From Nicoletella semolina (GTDB lineage Bacteria; Pseudomonadota; Gammaproteobacteria; Enterobacterales; Pasteurellaceae), in the NCBI RefSeq assembly GCF_004345745.1, contig NZ_SLXJ01000003.1, positions 103,507 to 167,506 on the forward strand: a DNA stretch of 64,000 nucleotides, given 5' to 3'. Every line of letters starts with the position of its first letter. Positions within the stretch are counted from its first letter, which is position 1. Below the pieces are notes generated by a model, which saw only the letters and a program-made list of their open reading frames with translations, did no database searches and had not been told where the DNA came from. The position numbers were made by a program, and so were the translations under genes. Of this stretch, positions 1 to 10,300 are shown in pieces.

Positions 1-444
1 TCTTGTTTTTGGTTTCGCATTTTTTACCGCAAATAATGCCTGAAAGACGGTCTCATGGCGATTTTGTGTATATTCAACAGGGGCAATATCAATCACTATC
101 AGCTTTGCAACTCGCTTTGGAAATAAATGCGTAAACATCATTGCAGTTTTTCCGCCCATTGAATGGCCCACCACAATCGCTTGTTCAATTTGCAGATATG
201 TCAATAACTCATCAATATCTTGTGCCATTAGAGGATAATCCATTTCATTTGAATGAAAGGATTGTCCGTGATTACGCAAATCTATTCGTAAAATGTTGTA
301 ATGTTGGGCAAAAGCACGAGCAATGCCACCAAGATTATTGAGATCGCCAAATAATCCGTGTAAAAGCACTAACGTCTGCGTTTGTCCACCTTCTAATCTT
401 GGTGCTTTTTGGTATTGATAATTGAGCAGCTTTTCTTCTAACAT
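1..444 (-). CDS. ybfF: YbfF-type alpha/beta-fold esterase (partial, C-terminus beyond window)
   Basis: The first 148 codons of a minus-strand gene that runs off the left edge. The protein begins MLEEKLLNYQYQ and carries LLHGLFGD near residues 27-34 (oxyanion-hole region) and the nucleophile elbow GHSMGGK at 93-99, with Ser95 as the expected nucleophile. These are hallmarks of the alpha/beta hydrolase fold, and the LRNHG and GHSMGGK motifs fit the YbfF acyl-esterase family. The catalytic Asp/His region lies outside the window. It is divergent from seqA, as ybfF is in many gammaproteobacteria. Family call is good; the physiological substrate is unknown. Confidence 0.8.
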   Translation of the reverse strand, partial: MLEEKLLNYQYQKAPRLEGGQTQTLVLLHGLFGDLNNLGGIARAFAQHYNILRIDLRNHGQSFHSNEMDYPLMAQDIDELLTYLQIEQAIVVGHSMGGKTAMMFTHLFPKRVAKLIVIDIAPVEYTQNRHETVFQALFAVKNAKPKTR

Positions 445-556
445 AATGGTTTACTTAAAAATTTATATAAAAGTGCAATTTAGATCCTGCAAATCGAAAA
501 TGAAATGCGTATAATGCCTTGAAATTTTTTCTAATCAAGTTTTTTAGGGGTTATAG

Positions 557-1120
557 ATGAAAACAATCGAAGTCGATGACGAATTGTATCATTATATTGC
601 AAGTCGAACTCAAGCCATTGGCGAGAGTGCTTCCGATATTTTACGCCGTTTATTGCGTTTACCCGCCTCGCCTCAGCCTTTTGTTTTAGTACAAGAAAAT
701 ATGATTAATGAGCTAAAAGATCTCGCTAAATTACCCAAAACAAAAGCTCCAGCCAATCCACAAGATAAACTCATTAAACAGATTGAATTTGTACTTGCTT
801 CTAGCTTGTTTAACCAAGAAAAAAAAGTTGTCAATCGCTTTTTAATGTTACTTTCCGCTATTCACCGTGCAGTTCCAGCTAAGTTTACACAGGCGACTGA
901 AAAGGTTCAGGGTAGCGAACGAGTTTATTTTGCACGTGATGAAGCGACCATTTTAGCAACTGGAAGTGGAGCAAAAGCAAAAGCTATTCCAGATTCACCA
1001 TTCTGGGTCATTACGAACAACAATACTGAACGTAAAGGGATTATTTTGGCTTCATTAATGACGGAATTGGAATTACCCACTGAACTTATTGAGCGTATCA
1101 AAGCCTTATTTAACCAATGA
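557..1120 (+). CDS. seqA: SeqA, negative modulator of replication initiation
   Basis: 187 aa, close to the roughly 180 aa usual for SeqA. The N-terminal oligomerisation motif (MKTIEVDDELYHYIA, then a short helix with SASDILRRLL) is followed by a linker and the C-terminal DNA-binding domain, including the YFARDEATI and PFWVITNNNT segments. SeqA binds hemimethylated GATC sites, sequesters oriC and delays re-initiation; it implies a Dam methylase elsewhere in the genome. A RBS-like AGGGG lies before the ATG. The stop overlaps the menE start (ATGA), so the two are probably translationally coupled. Confidence 0.95.
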   Translation: MKTIEVDDELYHYIASRTQAIGESASDILRRLLRLPASPQPFVLVQENMINELKDLAKLPKTKAPANPQDKLIKQIEFVLASSLFNQEKKVVNRFLMLLSAIHRAVPAKFTQATEKVQGSERVYFARDEATILATGSGAKAKAIPDSPFWVITNNNTERKGIILASLMTELELPTELIERIKALFNQ

Positions 1121-2589
1121 TTTCTGACATTCGTTCTCATTTTCTATCCACTTATTGGGCAACTCATCAGCCGTGCTCTATCGCTATACGCTGGGACAGG
1201 GCTGATTCGTTACTTTTTGCTAATTTACCCACACAGCTGACTTGGCAACAATTTCATCAACTCATCTCTGAACTTGCCTTGTGGCTTGAACCAAAATTAG
1301 CGGATAAACAATTAATTGCATACTGTGGACAAAATCGTTTAGCCGCACTACTCTGCTATTGCACGGCAATTGCATTAGGAAAATACATTCTCATACTTAA
1401 TCCAGCACTGACTAACACTCAAAAGCAGAACATTGTTACACAAAATCAAATCAAACAATTGCTCACTGATGACGATTTTGCAAAATTTACAGCCATTCTG
1501 ACCGCTCATTCGTCTTTTAAAACCACATTACCCAAACTTGATTATCAGGTCGCAGCAACATTTACTCTAACATCAGGTTCATCAGGATCACCCAAAGCAG
1601 TCGTGCATTCTATTCAAAATCACCTTGATAACGCTAAAGGTGTTTGTCAATTGATGGCGTTCACTGCTCAAAATAGCTGGCTGTTAAGCCTACCGCTCTA
1701 CCACGTTTCAGGACAGGGTATCGTTTGGCGGTGGTTATTACAAGGTGCAACATTACAGATTACAGAAAGCAAAACAGCATTTTGGCAGCAGCTTGCAACC
1801 GTAAGCCACGCCTCGCTAGTCCCTACACAATTACAACGCTATTTACATTACATTTCATCGGTTGATCGCCCTCCACAGGATTTTGCTCAACAGCATATTC
1901 TGTTAGGAGGAATGTGCATTCCAGCGACATTGATTCGTCAAGCTCAACAATATGGTATTCAAATCTATATAGGCTACGGAATGACTGAAATGGCATCAAC
2001 CATTACTGCAACATCAGCAAATAAACAAGAAATCACGGAAACAGACAACGTAGGAAAAGCATTACAAGGTAGAAAAATTCAGATTGTTGAAGAAGAAATT
2101 TGGGTAAAAGGTGCAGGACTTGCACTGGGTTATTGGCAAAATGGACAAATTATCTCTTTGACCAATCGCCAAGGCTGGCTTCAAACTAAAGATAAAGGCT
2201 ATTGGGATAATGCCAAAAATTTAGTTATCACAGGCAGAAAAGATAACCTTTTTATCTCTGGTGGCGAAAATATTCAACCTGAAATGGTTGAAAAAGTGCT
2301 GTTTTCTTCAAATTTGCTAAAAAATGTGTGGATCTTACCAATCCCTGATCCTGAATTTGGAGCAAGACCGATTGCCATTGTTGAATTTCACACCGAATTC
2401 AATGCACAAGCGGTTAATAATTTGCAAAATTTTGCAAAAAGTAAACTCGAAAAATTTAAATTACCTCTATACTATCTCCCTTTTAATAGCCAAGATTGGC
2501 AGGAAAATGGGGTAAAAATATCTCGCCAACAATTAACCCTTTACGCTGAAAAATGGATTGAAAAAACACAGAGAGAACGTGATGTTTAA
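1117..2589 (+). CDS. menE: O-succinylbenzoate-CoA ligase
   Basis: 490 aa acyl-adenylate-forming (ANL) enzyme. The P-loop-like core TLTSGSSGSPKAVVHS lies near residues 150-165, YGMTEMAST about 290, and the hinge region GRKDNLFISGGENIQP about 375-390. In menaquinone synthesis it activates O-succinylbenzoate with ATP and CoA. Menaquinone fits an anaerobically respiring Pasteurellaceae. It is the only men gene here; the pairing seqA-menE-mscK-aroC matches my recollection of H. influenzae gene order. The start overlaps the seqA stop by 4 nt and the end overlaps mscK by 8 nt. Confidence 0.88.
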   Translation: MISDIRSHFLSTYWATHQPCSIAIRWDRADSLLFANLPTQLTWQQFHQLISELALWLEPKLADKQLIAYCGQNRLAALLCYCTAIALGKYILILNPALTNTQKQNIVTQNQIKQLLTDDDFAKFTAILTAHSSFKTTLPKLDYQVAATFTLTSGSSGSPKAVVHSIQNHLDNAKGVCQLMAFTAQNSWLLSLPLYHVSGQGIVWRWLLQGATLQITESKTAFWQQLATVSHASLVPTQLQRYLHYISSVDRPPQDFAQQHILLGGMCIPATLIRQAQQYGIQIYIGYGMTEMASTITATSANKQEITETDNVGKALQGRKIQIVEEEIWVKGAGLALGYWQNGQIISLTNRQGWLQTKDKGYWDNAKNLVITGRKDNLFISGGENIQPEMVEKVLFSSNLLKNVWILPIPDPEFGARPIAIVEFHTEFNAQAVNNLQNFAKSKLEKFKLPLYYLPFNSQDWQENGVKISRQQLTLYAEKWIEKTQRERDV

Positions 2590-5500
2590 ACGATATTATT
2601 GGATATTCTTATCTTGCACGCTATTTAGCCCAATACTGCATAGCTCAGTAGAGGATTTTGTTAGTAGCGAAGATATAAAGCAACAATTGAACGAACTAAA
2701 AAATGTCCCTGCGACCAACGATTCTCAATTGCTGACAAAAAATTTGTCAGAAGCCTTAGCGTTCACAGAAAAATTAAAAAAACAACAAGCCGATTTTAAA
2801 ACGTTAGAAGCCAAAGTTCAAAATGCAGAGACTAACTTAAATCAGCTACAGAAAAATATTCGTGATTTAACAGAACAACTTAAACGCTCTCCTATTTCTG
2901 AAGAAGAATTAACGAGTACAGAAATTGATGTTGAACAGAATAAGATTCAAAAAGAATTTCAAGAACTTCAACCCCTGCTAACGGAAGTCAATATTGCATT
3001 AGCTAATTACCGCAATGCGACCGAACAATCTCGTAAACAGATAGCTGAAAATAACACACAAAGAGAAAAGCTTATTCGCTGGCGGTATAATAGCCAAGCC
3101 AGTAAGTCATTAATAGACAAATATAATGCTGAACTCAAATTCCTTGAAGAAAATAATAAATTTCAGACATTCTTAAGCCAGAATAGTGATATTTTAGTAG
3201 CACTAGAAGAAACTAAACGACACGAAATTAGTTTAAAACAGCAATTACTAGAAAAGCAGTTAAATCACTTACAGCAAGTTTTAAATGCAAATCGTTTAAA
3301 GGAGTATCGAGAGCAAGCAAAACAAGCGGAACAATTAAAAGCTGATAATAAAGTTGAAAATCCCATTATTCAGCAAGAACTCACTTTTAATACCGATTTG
3401 AGCCAATATTTGGTCGAACAAACGCACAAGGCCAATTCGCTCTCGCAAGATAATCTTCGAGCTAAAAATGTCTTAGATAGTTTAACGCAAACACAGCGAA
3501 ACATAGAAGAACAAATCAGTGCCTTACAGGGTACACTGGTGTTATCTCGCATCATCAACCAACAAAAACAGGCATTGCCAACTGATAGCTTAATTCAAGG
3601 GTTATCAAAAGATATTGCAAAATTACGAGTTGAAATTTTTGATTTATCCCAAAGACGAGATGAACTTTACAATATTAGCCAAGCTATTAATAAATTAGAA
3701 ACTGATCATAAATTATTCTTAGATAATAGTGAAAGAGAAATACTAACCCAAATTCTTAAAGAGCGTGAAAAAATTCTCAGTGATTTAGTAAAAACGCTAA
3801 ACTCACAATTAAATCTAGCGAATCAAATAGAAACAACTCAACAGCGAATTATTACTATTAGTGATACATTGCAAAATAAATTGCAATTGCAAAGTTTTTG
3901 GGTACAAAGTAACGGTCCAATTGTACTCTCTTGGCTGGAAAATTTCCCTAAATTGGCTATTTCTCAAGTTACTGAACTGACAAAGTATATTGGGTTTAAT
4001 CCAATAAACCAAAATATCTTTTCGAGCTTAAGTTTTACGCTCGTTTTACTATTACTTTATGGCATTATTATTTGGAAAAAACCTGCTATTAAACAACGTT
4101 TAACCGCTCTCTCTAGCCAAGTAAATACACTCAAAAATGATAGCCATTGGTTTACACCAGAAGCAATGTTATGGACAATAGTCCTTTCTTTACCAAGCAC
4201 ATTGATGTTTTTAATGGTTTCAACCATTACATTATTTCTATTTTTTAAAGATCCGTTATCTGGCTCCATTTGGATCACTCAAGCGGCTGGATATTGGTTA
4301 TTTTTTGCAACAGTACTGTCATTATTAAGACCGAATGGGTTAGCCTATCGCCATTTTGATATGCCTCAAGCAAGTAACCAAATTTTCCAGCGAATTATCA
4401 AGCAATCTGTTTGGATTGTAGTGCTGTTACTCGTCTCCTCAATTTTCTCTCAAGTAGAAAGCATCGGTTTCACCAACGATGTGATTGGGCAGGTAATGAC
4501 AATTATTGCTCTCGCACTTTGCCTGTTTGCCGTTCGTCCTTTATTGGATAGAGGAATTCGGGAATATGAAAATACACGTAATGAAGATGGAACAAAACGC
4601 AGTGTCAGCCTATTCAAATTACTCCGTTTAGTGCTATTTATTGCACCAATTACCTTAATCGCTTTAATCGTACTCGGCTATTATTACACTGCGGTTTACT
4701 TAATTGAACACATCATCAAAAGCTATTTAATTGCATTGATTTGGGTATTCGGTCGCTATTTTGTTTATCGTTCTCTGACTATTTCTTCTCGCCGTATGGC
4801 ATATAGACGTTTACAACAAAAACGTGAAAAACTTCGAGAACAAGCCCAAGAATCAGAGCAAGAAAAAATTGAGAAAGAAGAGAAAAAAATTAGAATCTCA
4901 ACAGTTAATGAACAAATTTTCCGTATAGCGGATTTGATCGCTTGGGTACTCTTATTAGGTTTTTTATATACAATTTGGTCCGATTTAATCAGCGTCGCTA
5001 CATACCTGAATACCTTTATTCTATGGGAGCAAGTCGAAACAACATCTAAAGGCACAATTGTTGAATCCGTTACCCTACTAAATATTCTTCGATCAGTTAT
5101 TTATGTAACCATCACTTATGTGTTAGTGAAAAACATTGCAGGTATTTTAGAAGTTACCTTTTTCTCTCGAGTAAAACTATCAAAAGGCACGCCACACACA
5201 ATCACAGCGATACTGACTTACGGCATTATCACCTTCGGCAGTATTTCAGCTTTCACTTCTCTTGGGATCTCATGGAATAAAATCCAATGGATCTTTACTG
5301 CCCTATCGGTGGGATTAGGTTTTGGTGTGCGTGAAATTTTTGGTAGCTTTGTCTCAGGAGGAATATTGCTGTTTGAGCGCCCTATTCGAGTAGGCGACAA
5401 AGTAACCGTAGGTAATTTTACTGGCGTGATCACAAAAATCCGCCTACGCTCTACAACATTGGTTGATGATGAACACAAAGAAGTTGTCTTACCCAATCAA

Positions 5501-5902
5501 GCATTTGTTACTGACCGATTCATTAACTGGACACTCAATAACACCATTACACGTTTACAAATTACAATGAAAATTAATTCAGGTGCTGATCTCAATCTCG
5601 TTCGTCGTTTATTGCTTGAGGTAGCCAATGAAGCCCCTAAAATTATGCAAGAGCCATCACCAAACGTAAACCTGTTACATTTTGGCGATGGTTGGATAGA
5701 ACACGAATTAATCGCTTATGTTCCTGAATTAAATGATAGAACAACCACACGCAATTTCTTACATCAACGAATTGATGAGATCTTTAAATTACATCAAGTG
5801 AAAATCGCATTTAACCAAATGGATATACATATATATAATAACGATATTCACAATCGTAATACTGAAAAAAATTCTACACCACTGCTCACATCACTCAAAT
5901 AA
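2582..5902 (+). CDS. mscK: MscK/KefA-type large mechanosensitive channel
   Basis: 1106 aa from the chosen start, close to E. coli MscK. It begins MFKRYYWIFLSCTLF, a signal peptide, followed by about 450 residues of Gln/Glu/Leu-rich periplasmic coiled coil (MscS-porin-type domain), a multi-TM region, and a C-terminal MscS core with glycine-rich pore helix (LSVGLGFGVREIFGSF) and beta domain (RPIRVGDKVTVGNFTG, VVLPNQAFVTDRFINW). The IAFNQMDIHIYN ending favours MscK over MscM. I chose ATG 2582 because GAGAGAACGTG lies just upstream; an in-frame ATG at 2558 would put charged residues before the signal peptide. It relieves turgor on osmotic downshock. Confidence 0.88.
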   Translation: MFKRYYWIFLSCTLFSPILHSSVEDFVSSEDIKQQLNELKNVPATNDSQLLTKNLSEALAFTEKLKKQQADFKTLEAKVQNAETNLNQLQKNIRDLTEQLKRSPISEEELTSTEIDVEQNKIQKEFQELQPLLTEVNIALANYRNATEQSRKQIAENNTQREKLIRWRYNSQASKSLIDKYNAELKFLEENNKFQTFLSQNSDILVALEETKRHEISLKQQLLEKQLNHLQQVLNANRLKEYREQAKQAEQLKADNKVENPIIQQELTFNTDLSQYLVEQTHKANSLSQDNLRAKNVLDSLTQTQRNIEEQISALQGTLVLSRIINQQKQALPTDSLIQGLSKDIAKLRVEIFDLSQRRDELYNISQAINKLETDHKLFLDNSEREILTQILKEREKILSDLVKTLNSQLNLANQIETTQQRIITISDTLQNKLQLQSFWVQSNGPIVLSWLENFPKLAISQVTELTKYIGFNPINQNIFSSLSFTLVLLLLYGIIIWKKPAIKQRLTALSSQVNTLKNDSHWFTPEAMLWTIVLSLPSTLMFLMVSTITLFLFFKDPLSGSIWITQAAGYWLFFATVLSLLRPNGLAYRHFDMPQASNQIFQRIIKQSVWIVVLLLVSSIFSQVESIGFTNDVIGQVMTIIALALCLFAVRPLLDRGIREYENTRNEDGTKRSVSLFKLLRLVLFIAPITLIALIVLGYYYTAVYLIEHIIKSYLIALIWVFGRYFVYRSLTISSRRMAYRRLQQKREKLREQAQESEQEKIEKEEKKIRISTVNEQIFRIADLIAWVLLLGFLYTIWSDLISVATYLNTFILWEQVETTSKGTIVESVTLLNILRSVIYVTITYVLVKNIAGILEVTFFSRVKLSKGTPHTITAILTYGIITFGSISAFTSLGISWNKIQWIFTALSVGLGFGVREIFGSFVSGGILLFERPIRVGDKVTVGNFTGVITKIRLRSTTLVDDEHKEVVLPNQAFVTDRFINWTLNNTITRLQITMKINSGADLNLVRRLLLEVANEAPKIMQEPSPNVNLLHFGDGWIEHELIAYVPELNDRTTTRNFLHQRIDEIFKLHQVKIAFNQMDIHIYNNDIHNRNTEKNSTPLLTSLK

Positions 5903-5911
5903 GGACAAATT

Positions 5912-6994
5912 ATGGCAGGTAATAGTATTGGACAATTATTTAAAGTAACCACCTTTGGCGAATCTCACGGCATAGCATTAGGCTGTATTATTGATGGTAT
6001 TCCACCCAATATGACGTTAAGTGAAGCCGATATTCAACCCGATTTAGATCGCCGCAAACCAGGTACATCTCGTTATACCACCCCTCGCAGAGAAGAAGAT
6101 AAAGTACAAATTCTCTCTGGCGTTTTTGAAGGAAAAACCACAGGAACAAGTATCGGATTAATTATCCACAATAGCGACCAACGTTCCCACGATTACAGCG
6201 AAATTATGGACAAATTCCGTCCAGGACACGCAGATTACACCTACCAAAAAAAATACGGCATTCGTGATTACCGAGGAGGGGGACGATCTTCTGCACGAGA
6301 AACTGCAATGCGTGTTGCCGCTGGAGCTATTGCAAAAAAATACCTTCGTGAACAATTTGGTATTGAGGTGCGTGGTTACATCTCTCAAATAGGGACGATT
6401 AAGATTAACCCTAAAACGGTTGAAGAGATTGAACAAATTGATTGGACACAAATAAATAATAACCCCTTTTTCTGCCCTGATCCTATAGCAGTTAAACAAT
6501 TTGATGAACTCATTCGCCAATTAAAAAAAGAAGGAAATTCAATTGGAGCAAAATTAACAGTTATTGCAGAAAACGTCCCCGTAGGACTTGGAGAACCTGT
6601 TTTTGATCGCCTTGATGCTGATCTTGCTCACGCATTAATGTCCATTAATGCTGTAAAAGGCGTAGAAATTGGTGATGGTTTTGATGTCGTTCATCAAAAA
6701 GGAAATGAACATAGAGACGAAATGACACCTGAAGGTTTTTGTTCCAATCATGCAGGTGGTATTCTAGGCGGTATCAGCTCAGGACAACCAATCATCACAC
6801 ACATTGCCCTAAAACCAACCTCTAGTATAACGATCTCAGGTAAAAGCATAAACTTAAAAAATGAGCCTGTAGAACTGATTACTAAAGGTCGTCACGATCC
6901 TTGTGTAGGCATACGAGCTGTCCCTATAGCAGAAGCTATGACCGCTATCGTCCTACTCGACCACTTACTCCGATTTAAAGGGCAATGTCGATAG
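5912..6994 (+). CDS. aroC: Chorismate synthase
   Basis: 360 aa, full length. It has the canonical start [20 protein letters not shown] and the flavin/EPSP-binding run [19 protein letters not shown] near residues 120-140. It converts 5-enolpyruvylshikimate-3-phosphate to chorismate using reduced FMN, the last step of the shikimate pathway. aroG, encoding the first step, is on the other strand at 36 kb. It sits 9 bp after mscK, behind AAGGAC, so it is probably cotranscribed. A shared terminator separates it from convergent dps. Confidence 0.97.
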   Translation: MAGNSIGQLFKVTTFGESHGIALGCIIDGIPPNMTLSEADIQPDLDRRKPGTSRYTTPRREEDKVQILSGVFEGKTTGTSIGLIIHNSDQRSHDYSEIMDKFRPGHADYTYQKKYGIRDYRGGGRSSARETAMRVAAGAIAKKYLREQFGIEVRGYISQIGTIKINPKTVEEIEQIDWTQINNNPFFCPDPIAVKQFDELIRQLKKEGNSIGAKLTVIAENVPVGLGEPVFDRLDADLAHALMSINAVKGVEIGDGFDVVHQKGNEHRDEMTPEGFCSNHAGGILGGISSGQPIITHIALKPTSSITISGKSINLKNEPVELITKGRHDPCVGIRAVPIAEAMTAIVLLDHLLRFKGQCR

Positions 6995-7016
6995 AATATG
7001 CAACTATTCTAATAAA

Positions 7017-7060
7017 AAATAATTAAATAGACGCTTTATGGTGCGTCCGTTTAATTATTT
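7017..7060. terminator. Bidirectional terminator between aroC and dps
   Basis: AAATAATTAAA (7017-7027) is complementary to TTTAATTATTT (7050-7060), with an inner ACGC/GCGT pair (7031-7034 and 7043-7046). The A-rich outer arms give U-runs in both directions, as expected between convergent genes. The right arm overlaps the dps stop codon. Confidence 0.65.
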
Positions 7061-7531
7061 GCAGCATGCTGCTGAAGAAGAGAACATCCAAACTAATTTC
7101 TCTTGTTCTTTAATGTAATCACTCATTTGCGATACAGTAGATTCATCATCACTTTCCTCAGCTAATAATAAGATTTCTCGTTGATGACCGAGGAGAACAC
7201 TGAATCCTTCCAATGTACCGTTTAAACACTCTTCCGCAGATGTTACCCCTGTATGCTCTGGTAAGTGCGTTTTGGTCAAGTATTCGCTGTAAGCGTTACT
7301 TGGAGTGTGGCCTAGTGTTAGGATACGCTCAGCAATTTCATCAATTTTTACAACCAAATCGTTATAAATTTCTTCAAATTTTGCGTGTAATTGGAAAAAA
7401 TTAATGCCTTTAATATTCCAATGATAACCACGGACATTCATATAAAACACTTGGTAAGTCGCAAGTAATTTATTTAATTCGGCTGCAATTTTTGCTGAAG
7501 ATTCAATATTTAAGCCAATTTTATTTGTCAT
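7055..7531 (-). CDS. dps: Dps-family DNA-binding ferritin-like protein
   Basis: 158 aa from ATG at 7531, which is preceded by AGAGGA; a longer in-frame start at 7594 lacks this. The ferroxidase signature is visible: NVRGYHWNIKGINFFQLHAKFEEIY, with H, D and E ligands, and the helix NDLVVKIDEIAERIL. Dps dodecamers oxidise Fe(II) with H2O2 and protect DNA in stress. The C-terminus is a short Ser/Ala/Cys tail (SSSAACCK). An OxyR-like site lies about 90-125 bp upstream. Confidence 0.92.
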   Translation of the reverse strand: MTNKIGLNIESSAKIAAELNKLLATYQVFYMNVRGYHWNIKGINFFQLHAKFEEIYNDLVVKIDEIAERILTLGHTPSNAYSEYLTKTHLPEHTGVTSAEECLNGTLEGFSVLLGHQREILLLAEESDDESTVSQMSDYIKEQEKLVWMFSSSAACCK

Positions 7532-7620
7532 TTGTATTCCTCTTTTGGGTGAATTAAATGTTTGAACGTAATAATAACCTATTAACTGACCCATTATAGA
7601 CAGGTAATCCTCATTGTAAA

Positions 7621-7657
7621 ATGATTAAAACTTATTCAAATGATAGATATTTTCTAT
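7621..7657. promoter_or_regulatory. OxyR-like operator upstream of dps
   Basis: Against the tetranucleotide pattern ATAG-nTnnnAn-CTAT-n7-ATAG-nTnnnAn-CTAT, this stretch reads ATGA-ttaaaac-TTAT-tcaaatg-ATAG-atatttt-CTAT. By eye that is 16 of 20 specified positions, and the dps-distal half is nearly perfect. Peroxide control of dps by OxyR is established in enterobacteria; here it is inferred. Confidence 0.4.
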
Positions 7658-7922
7658 CATAACATTTAAATTTAATGCGAATTAAATCTATTTACAAAAT
7701 AGAATTTTTATTGTAAGCAGAATAATTGATATTAATGTGAGGAAAACGCTATTTGATAAAAATGGCTTTTATGGCAAATTGTGCAGAAAATAGAACAACA
7801 CCTGCCACTTTTGAGTTTCACTTATCATTTTTAAAAAATTTTTTATATTTATAAAATATAAAAAATTCATTCTAAAAAAACATTTATCTCATAAATAAAG
7901 ATATAAAAAACCAAAAATTTTT

Positions 7923-7949
7923 TTTATTTAGATTTTTAATCTAAATAAA
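7923..7949. repeat. Perfect 12-bp inverted repeat upstream of ilvI
   Basis: TTTATTTAGATT (7923-7934), 3-nt spacer, AATCTAAATAAA (7938-7949). It lies about 100 bp before the ilvI start. There is no T-run after it, so it does not look like an attenuator; it may be an operator or a cruciform-prone element. Confidence 0.6.
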
Positions 7950-8049
7950 GACAAATATAAGCACAATTTGTTCTATAGACAAAATACGTTTTTTTATGCA
8001 CAATTCCAACCACTATTTTATGTGTGATTAATTGTTGTTGGAGGATTTA

Positions 8050-9771
8050 ATGAAGAAACTTTCTGGTGCAGAAATGATTGTCCAATCCTTGCGAGACGAA
8101 GGGGTAGAATATGTATTCGGCTACCCAGGTGGCTCAGTATTGGATATTTATGATGCGATTCATACACTCGGAGGCGTTAAGCACGTTCTTGTTCGCCACG
8201 AACAAGCCGCTGTTCATATGGCTGATGGCTATGCACGTGCAACAGGTAAGGTTGGGTGTGTGCTTGTTACATCTGGTCCTGGAGCAACAAATGCAATAAC
8301 AGGCATTGCAACCGCTTATTCTGATTCTATTCCACTTGTCGTATTTTCAGGGCAAGTACCGTCCAATCTAATTGGTAGTGATGCATTCCAAGAATGTGAT
8401 ATGGTAGGGGTTTCTCGTCCAGTAGTAAAACATAGCTTTCTAGTCAAACGTACTGAAGATATTCCAGAGATCATCAAAAAAGCCTTCTATATTGCTTCAA
8501 CAGGTCGCCCTGGACCTGTTGTGATTGATGTACCGAAAGATGTAGTCAATCCCGCCAATAAATTTCCTTATGAATATCCGACTGAGATGTATTTACGTTC
8601 TTATAATCCAACGGTTCAAGGACATAAAGGTCAGATTAAAAAGGCTTTAAAAGCAGTATTAGTCGCGAAGAAACCTGTGCTTTATGTTGGTGGTGGGGTT
8701 GTAATGGCAGAAGCAAGCCTGCAGGTGACCGAATTTGCTCGTAAATTGAATCTACCTGTTACCAGTTCATTAATGGGACTTGGTGCTTATCCGAGTACAG
8801 ACAAACAATTCCTTGGAATGTTGGGTATGCACGGTACCTATGAAGCCAATAATGCGATGCACGATAGCGATCTTATTTTGGGCATTGGCGTACGCTTTGA
8901 TGATCGTACAACGAACAATTTAGATAAATATTGCCCAAATGCCAAAGTTATTCATATTGATATCGATCCTGCCTCCATTTCAAAAACAGTTCCTGCTTAT
9001 ATCCCTATTGTAGGTTGTGCAAAAAATGTACTAGAGGAATTTCTATCGCTACTTGATGAAGAGAATCTTGTAAAAAATCAATCTAATCTGACCGCTTGGT
9101 GGACGCAAATCAATCAGTGGAAAGCACGTCAATGCTTAGCTTTCAACAAAGGCAACGTGATTAAACCCCAAGAAGTTATTCAAGCTGTATATAGATTAAC
9201 TCATGGTAAAGCTTATGTTACCTCTGATGTTGGGCAACACCAGATGTTTGCCGCATTGCATTACCCCTTTGATCAACCTCGTCGTTGGATCAACTCTGGA
9301 GGGCTTGGTACAATGGGATTTGGCTTACCTGCTGCAATTGGGGTTAAATTCGCCTATCCTGATGCAACCGTCGTCTGTGTAACTGGCGATGGCAGTATTC
9401 AAATGAATATTCAAGAGCTTTCTACTGCGAAACAATACGCTACTCCAGTCGTGATTATTAATTTAAATAATCGTTTCCTTGGTATGGTGAAGCAGTGGCA
9501 AGATATTATTTATCAAGGCCGTCATTCGCAATCTTATATGAATTCTCTGCCTGATTTTGTTAAATTGGCTGAAGCCTACGGACATATTGGTATTCAGATT
9601 ACAGATCCTTCTGAATTAGAGGAAAAATTAGTACAGGCATTTGAAATCAAGGATAAATTAGTCTTTGTTGATATCCTTGTGGACGAAACTGAACACGTTT
9701 ACCCAATGCAAATTCGAGGTGAATCAATGAAAGATATGATGCTTAGTAAAACGGAGAGTACCAATGCGTAG
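8050..9771 (+). CDS. ilvI: Acetolactate synthase III, large subunit
   Basis: 573 aa from ATG 8050, which follows TTGGAGGATTTA; an upstream TTG frame to 8032 is dismissed because it would overlap that RBS. The N-terminal PYR domain includes [16 protein letters not shown] and the catalytic Glu in [17 protein letters not shown]; the C-terminal ThDP motif is [14 protein letters not shown]. It condenses two pyruvates, or pyruvate with 2-oxobutyrate, in valine/leucine/isoleucine synthesis. The ilvI assignment rests on size and the adjoining ilvH. Confidence 0.95.
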   Translation: MKKLSGAEMIVQSLRDEGVEYVFGYPGGSVLDIYDAIHTLGGVKHVLVRHEQAAVHMADGYARATGKVGCVLVTSGPGATNAITGIATAYSDSIPLVVFSGQVPSNLIGSDAFQECDMVGVSRPVVKHSFLVKRTEDIPEIIKKAFYIASTGRPGPVVIDVPKDVVNPANKFPYEYPTEMYLRSYNPTVQGHKGQIKKALKAVLVAKKPVLYVGGGVVMAEASLQVTEFARKLNLPVTSSLMGLGAYPSTDKQFLGMLGMHGTYEANNAMHDSDLILGIGVRFDDRTTNNLDKYCPNAKVIHIDIDPASISKTVPAYIPIVGCAKNVLEEFLSLLDEENLVKNQSNLTAWWTQINQWKARQCLAFNKGNVIKPQEVIQAVYRLTHGKAYVTSDVGQHQMFAALHYPFDQPRRWINSGGLGTMGFGLPAAIGVKFAYPDATVVCVTGDGSIQMNIQELSTAKQYATPVVIINLNNRFLGMVKQWQDIIYQGRHSQSYMNSLPDFVKLAEAYGHIGIQITDPSELEEKLVQAFEIKDKLVFVDILVDETEHVYPMQIRGESMKDMMLSKTESTNA

Positions 9772-10255
9772 AACATTATCCGTCCTTTTAGAGAATGAAT
9801 CAGGAGCACTTTCTCGTGTAATTGGGCTTTTTTCTCAACGTGGCTTTAATATAGAAAGTCTCACGGTTGCACCAACTGATGACGAAAGCCTATCTCGTAT
9901 GACCATTGTTGCCCAAGGTGATGAAAAAGAACTTGAGCAAATAGAAAAACAGCTACATAAACTTATCAATGTTTTCAAAATCACGAATTTAAGTCATTGT
10001 GAACACGTTGAACGTGAGATTTTATTGCTTAAAGTTCGAGCGACAGGGAGCAGTCGAGATGAACTTAAACGAATGGTTGATATATTTCGTGGGCAGATTG
10101 TGGACATTACACCAAAACAATATACGGTTCAACTTTCGGGTACTAGCGATAAACTTAATGCTTTTATTGAAGCAATTAAAGCAGAGACGAGCATCATTGA
10201 GATCGTCCGTTCTGGTGTGATAAGCCTCTCTCGTGGGGATAAGCATTGTTTGTAG
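9764..10255 (+). CDS. ilvH: Acetolactate synthase III, small regulatory subunit
   Basis: 163 aa with an N-terminal ACT domain ([20 protein letters not shown], then [13 protein letters not shown]) and the conserved C-terminal ALS-small domain. IlvH activates IlvI and confers valine feedback inhibition. The start overlaps the ilvI stop by 8 bp behind GGAGAG, indicating translational coupling. Length is that of E. coli IlvH. Confidence 0.96.
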   Translation: MRRTLSVLLENESGALSRVIGLFSQRGFNIESLTVAPTDDESLSRMTIVAQGDEKELEQIEKQLHKLINVFKITNLSHCEHVEREILLLKVRATGSSRDELKRMVDIFRGQIVDITPKQYTVQLSGTSDKLNAFIEAIKAETSIIEIVRSGVISLSRGDKHCL

Positions 10256-10275
10256 CATAGCTGACGAACAATGCT
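10242..10275 (+). repeat. Hairpin spanning the ilvH stop codon
   Basis: AGCATTGTT (10242-10250) is complementary to AACAATGCT (10267-10275). It has no T-run, so it is more likely a 3'-end stabilising structure than an intrinsic terminator. Confidence 0.45.
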
Positions 10276-10300
10276 GGAAAATAATTTACCCATCTACTCA

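Larger units (their letters stand above)
7532..8049. other. Long AT-rich intergenic region between divergent dps and ilvI
   Basis: 518 bp with no supportable gene. It holds the dps promoter side (OxyR-like palindrome 7621-7657) and a very AT-rich ilvI leader with A/T tracts (7835-7925) and a perfect 12-bp inverted repeat at 7923-7949. A curved, A-tract-rich region upstream of ilvIH is expected for Lrp-controlled promoters, and lrp is present in this window. The Lrp link is inference. Confidence 0.5.

Noticed and set aside
7762..7854. 30-codon frame in the ilvI leader with several Leu codons near its end, resembling an attenuation peptide.
   Set aside because: No Shine-Dalgarno, no terminator between it and ilvI, and the Leu/Phe codons are what AT-rich DNA yields by chance.
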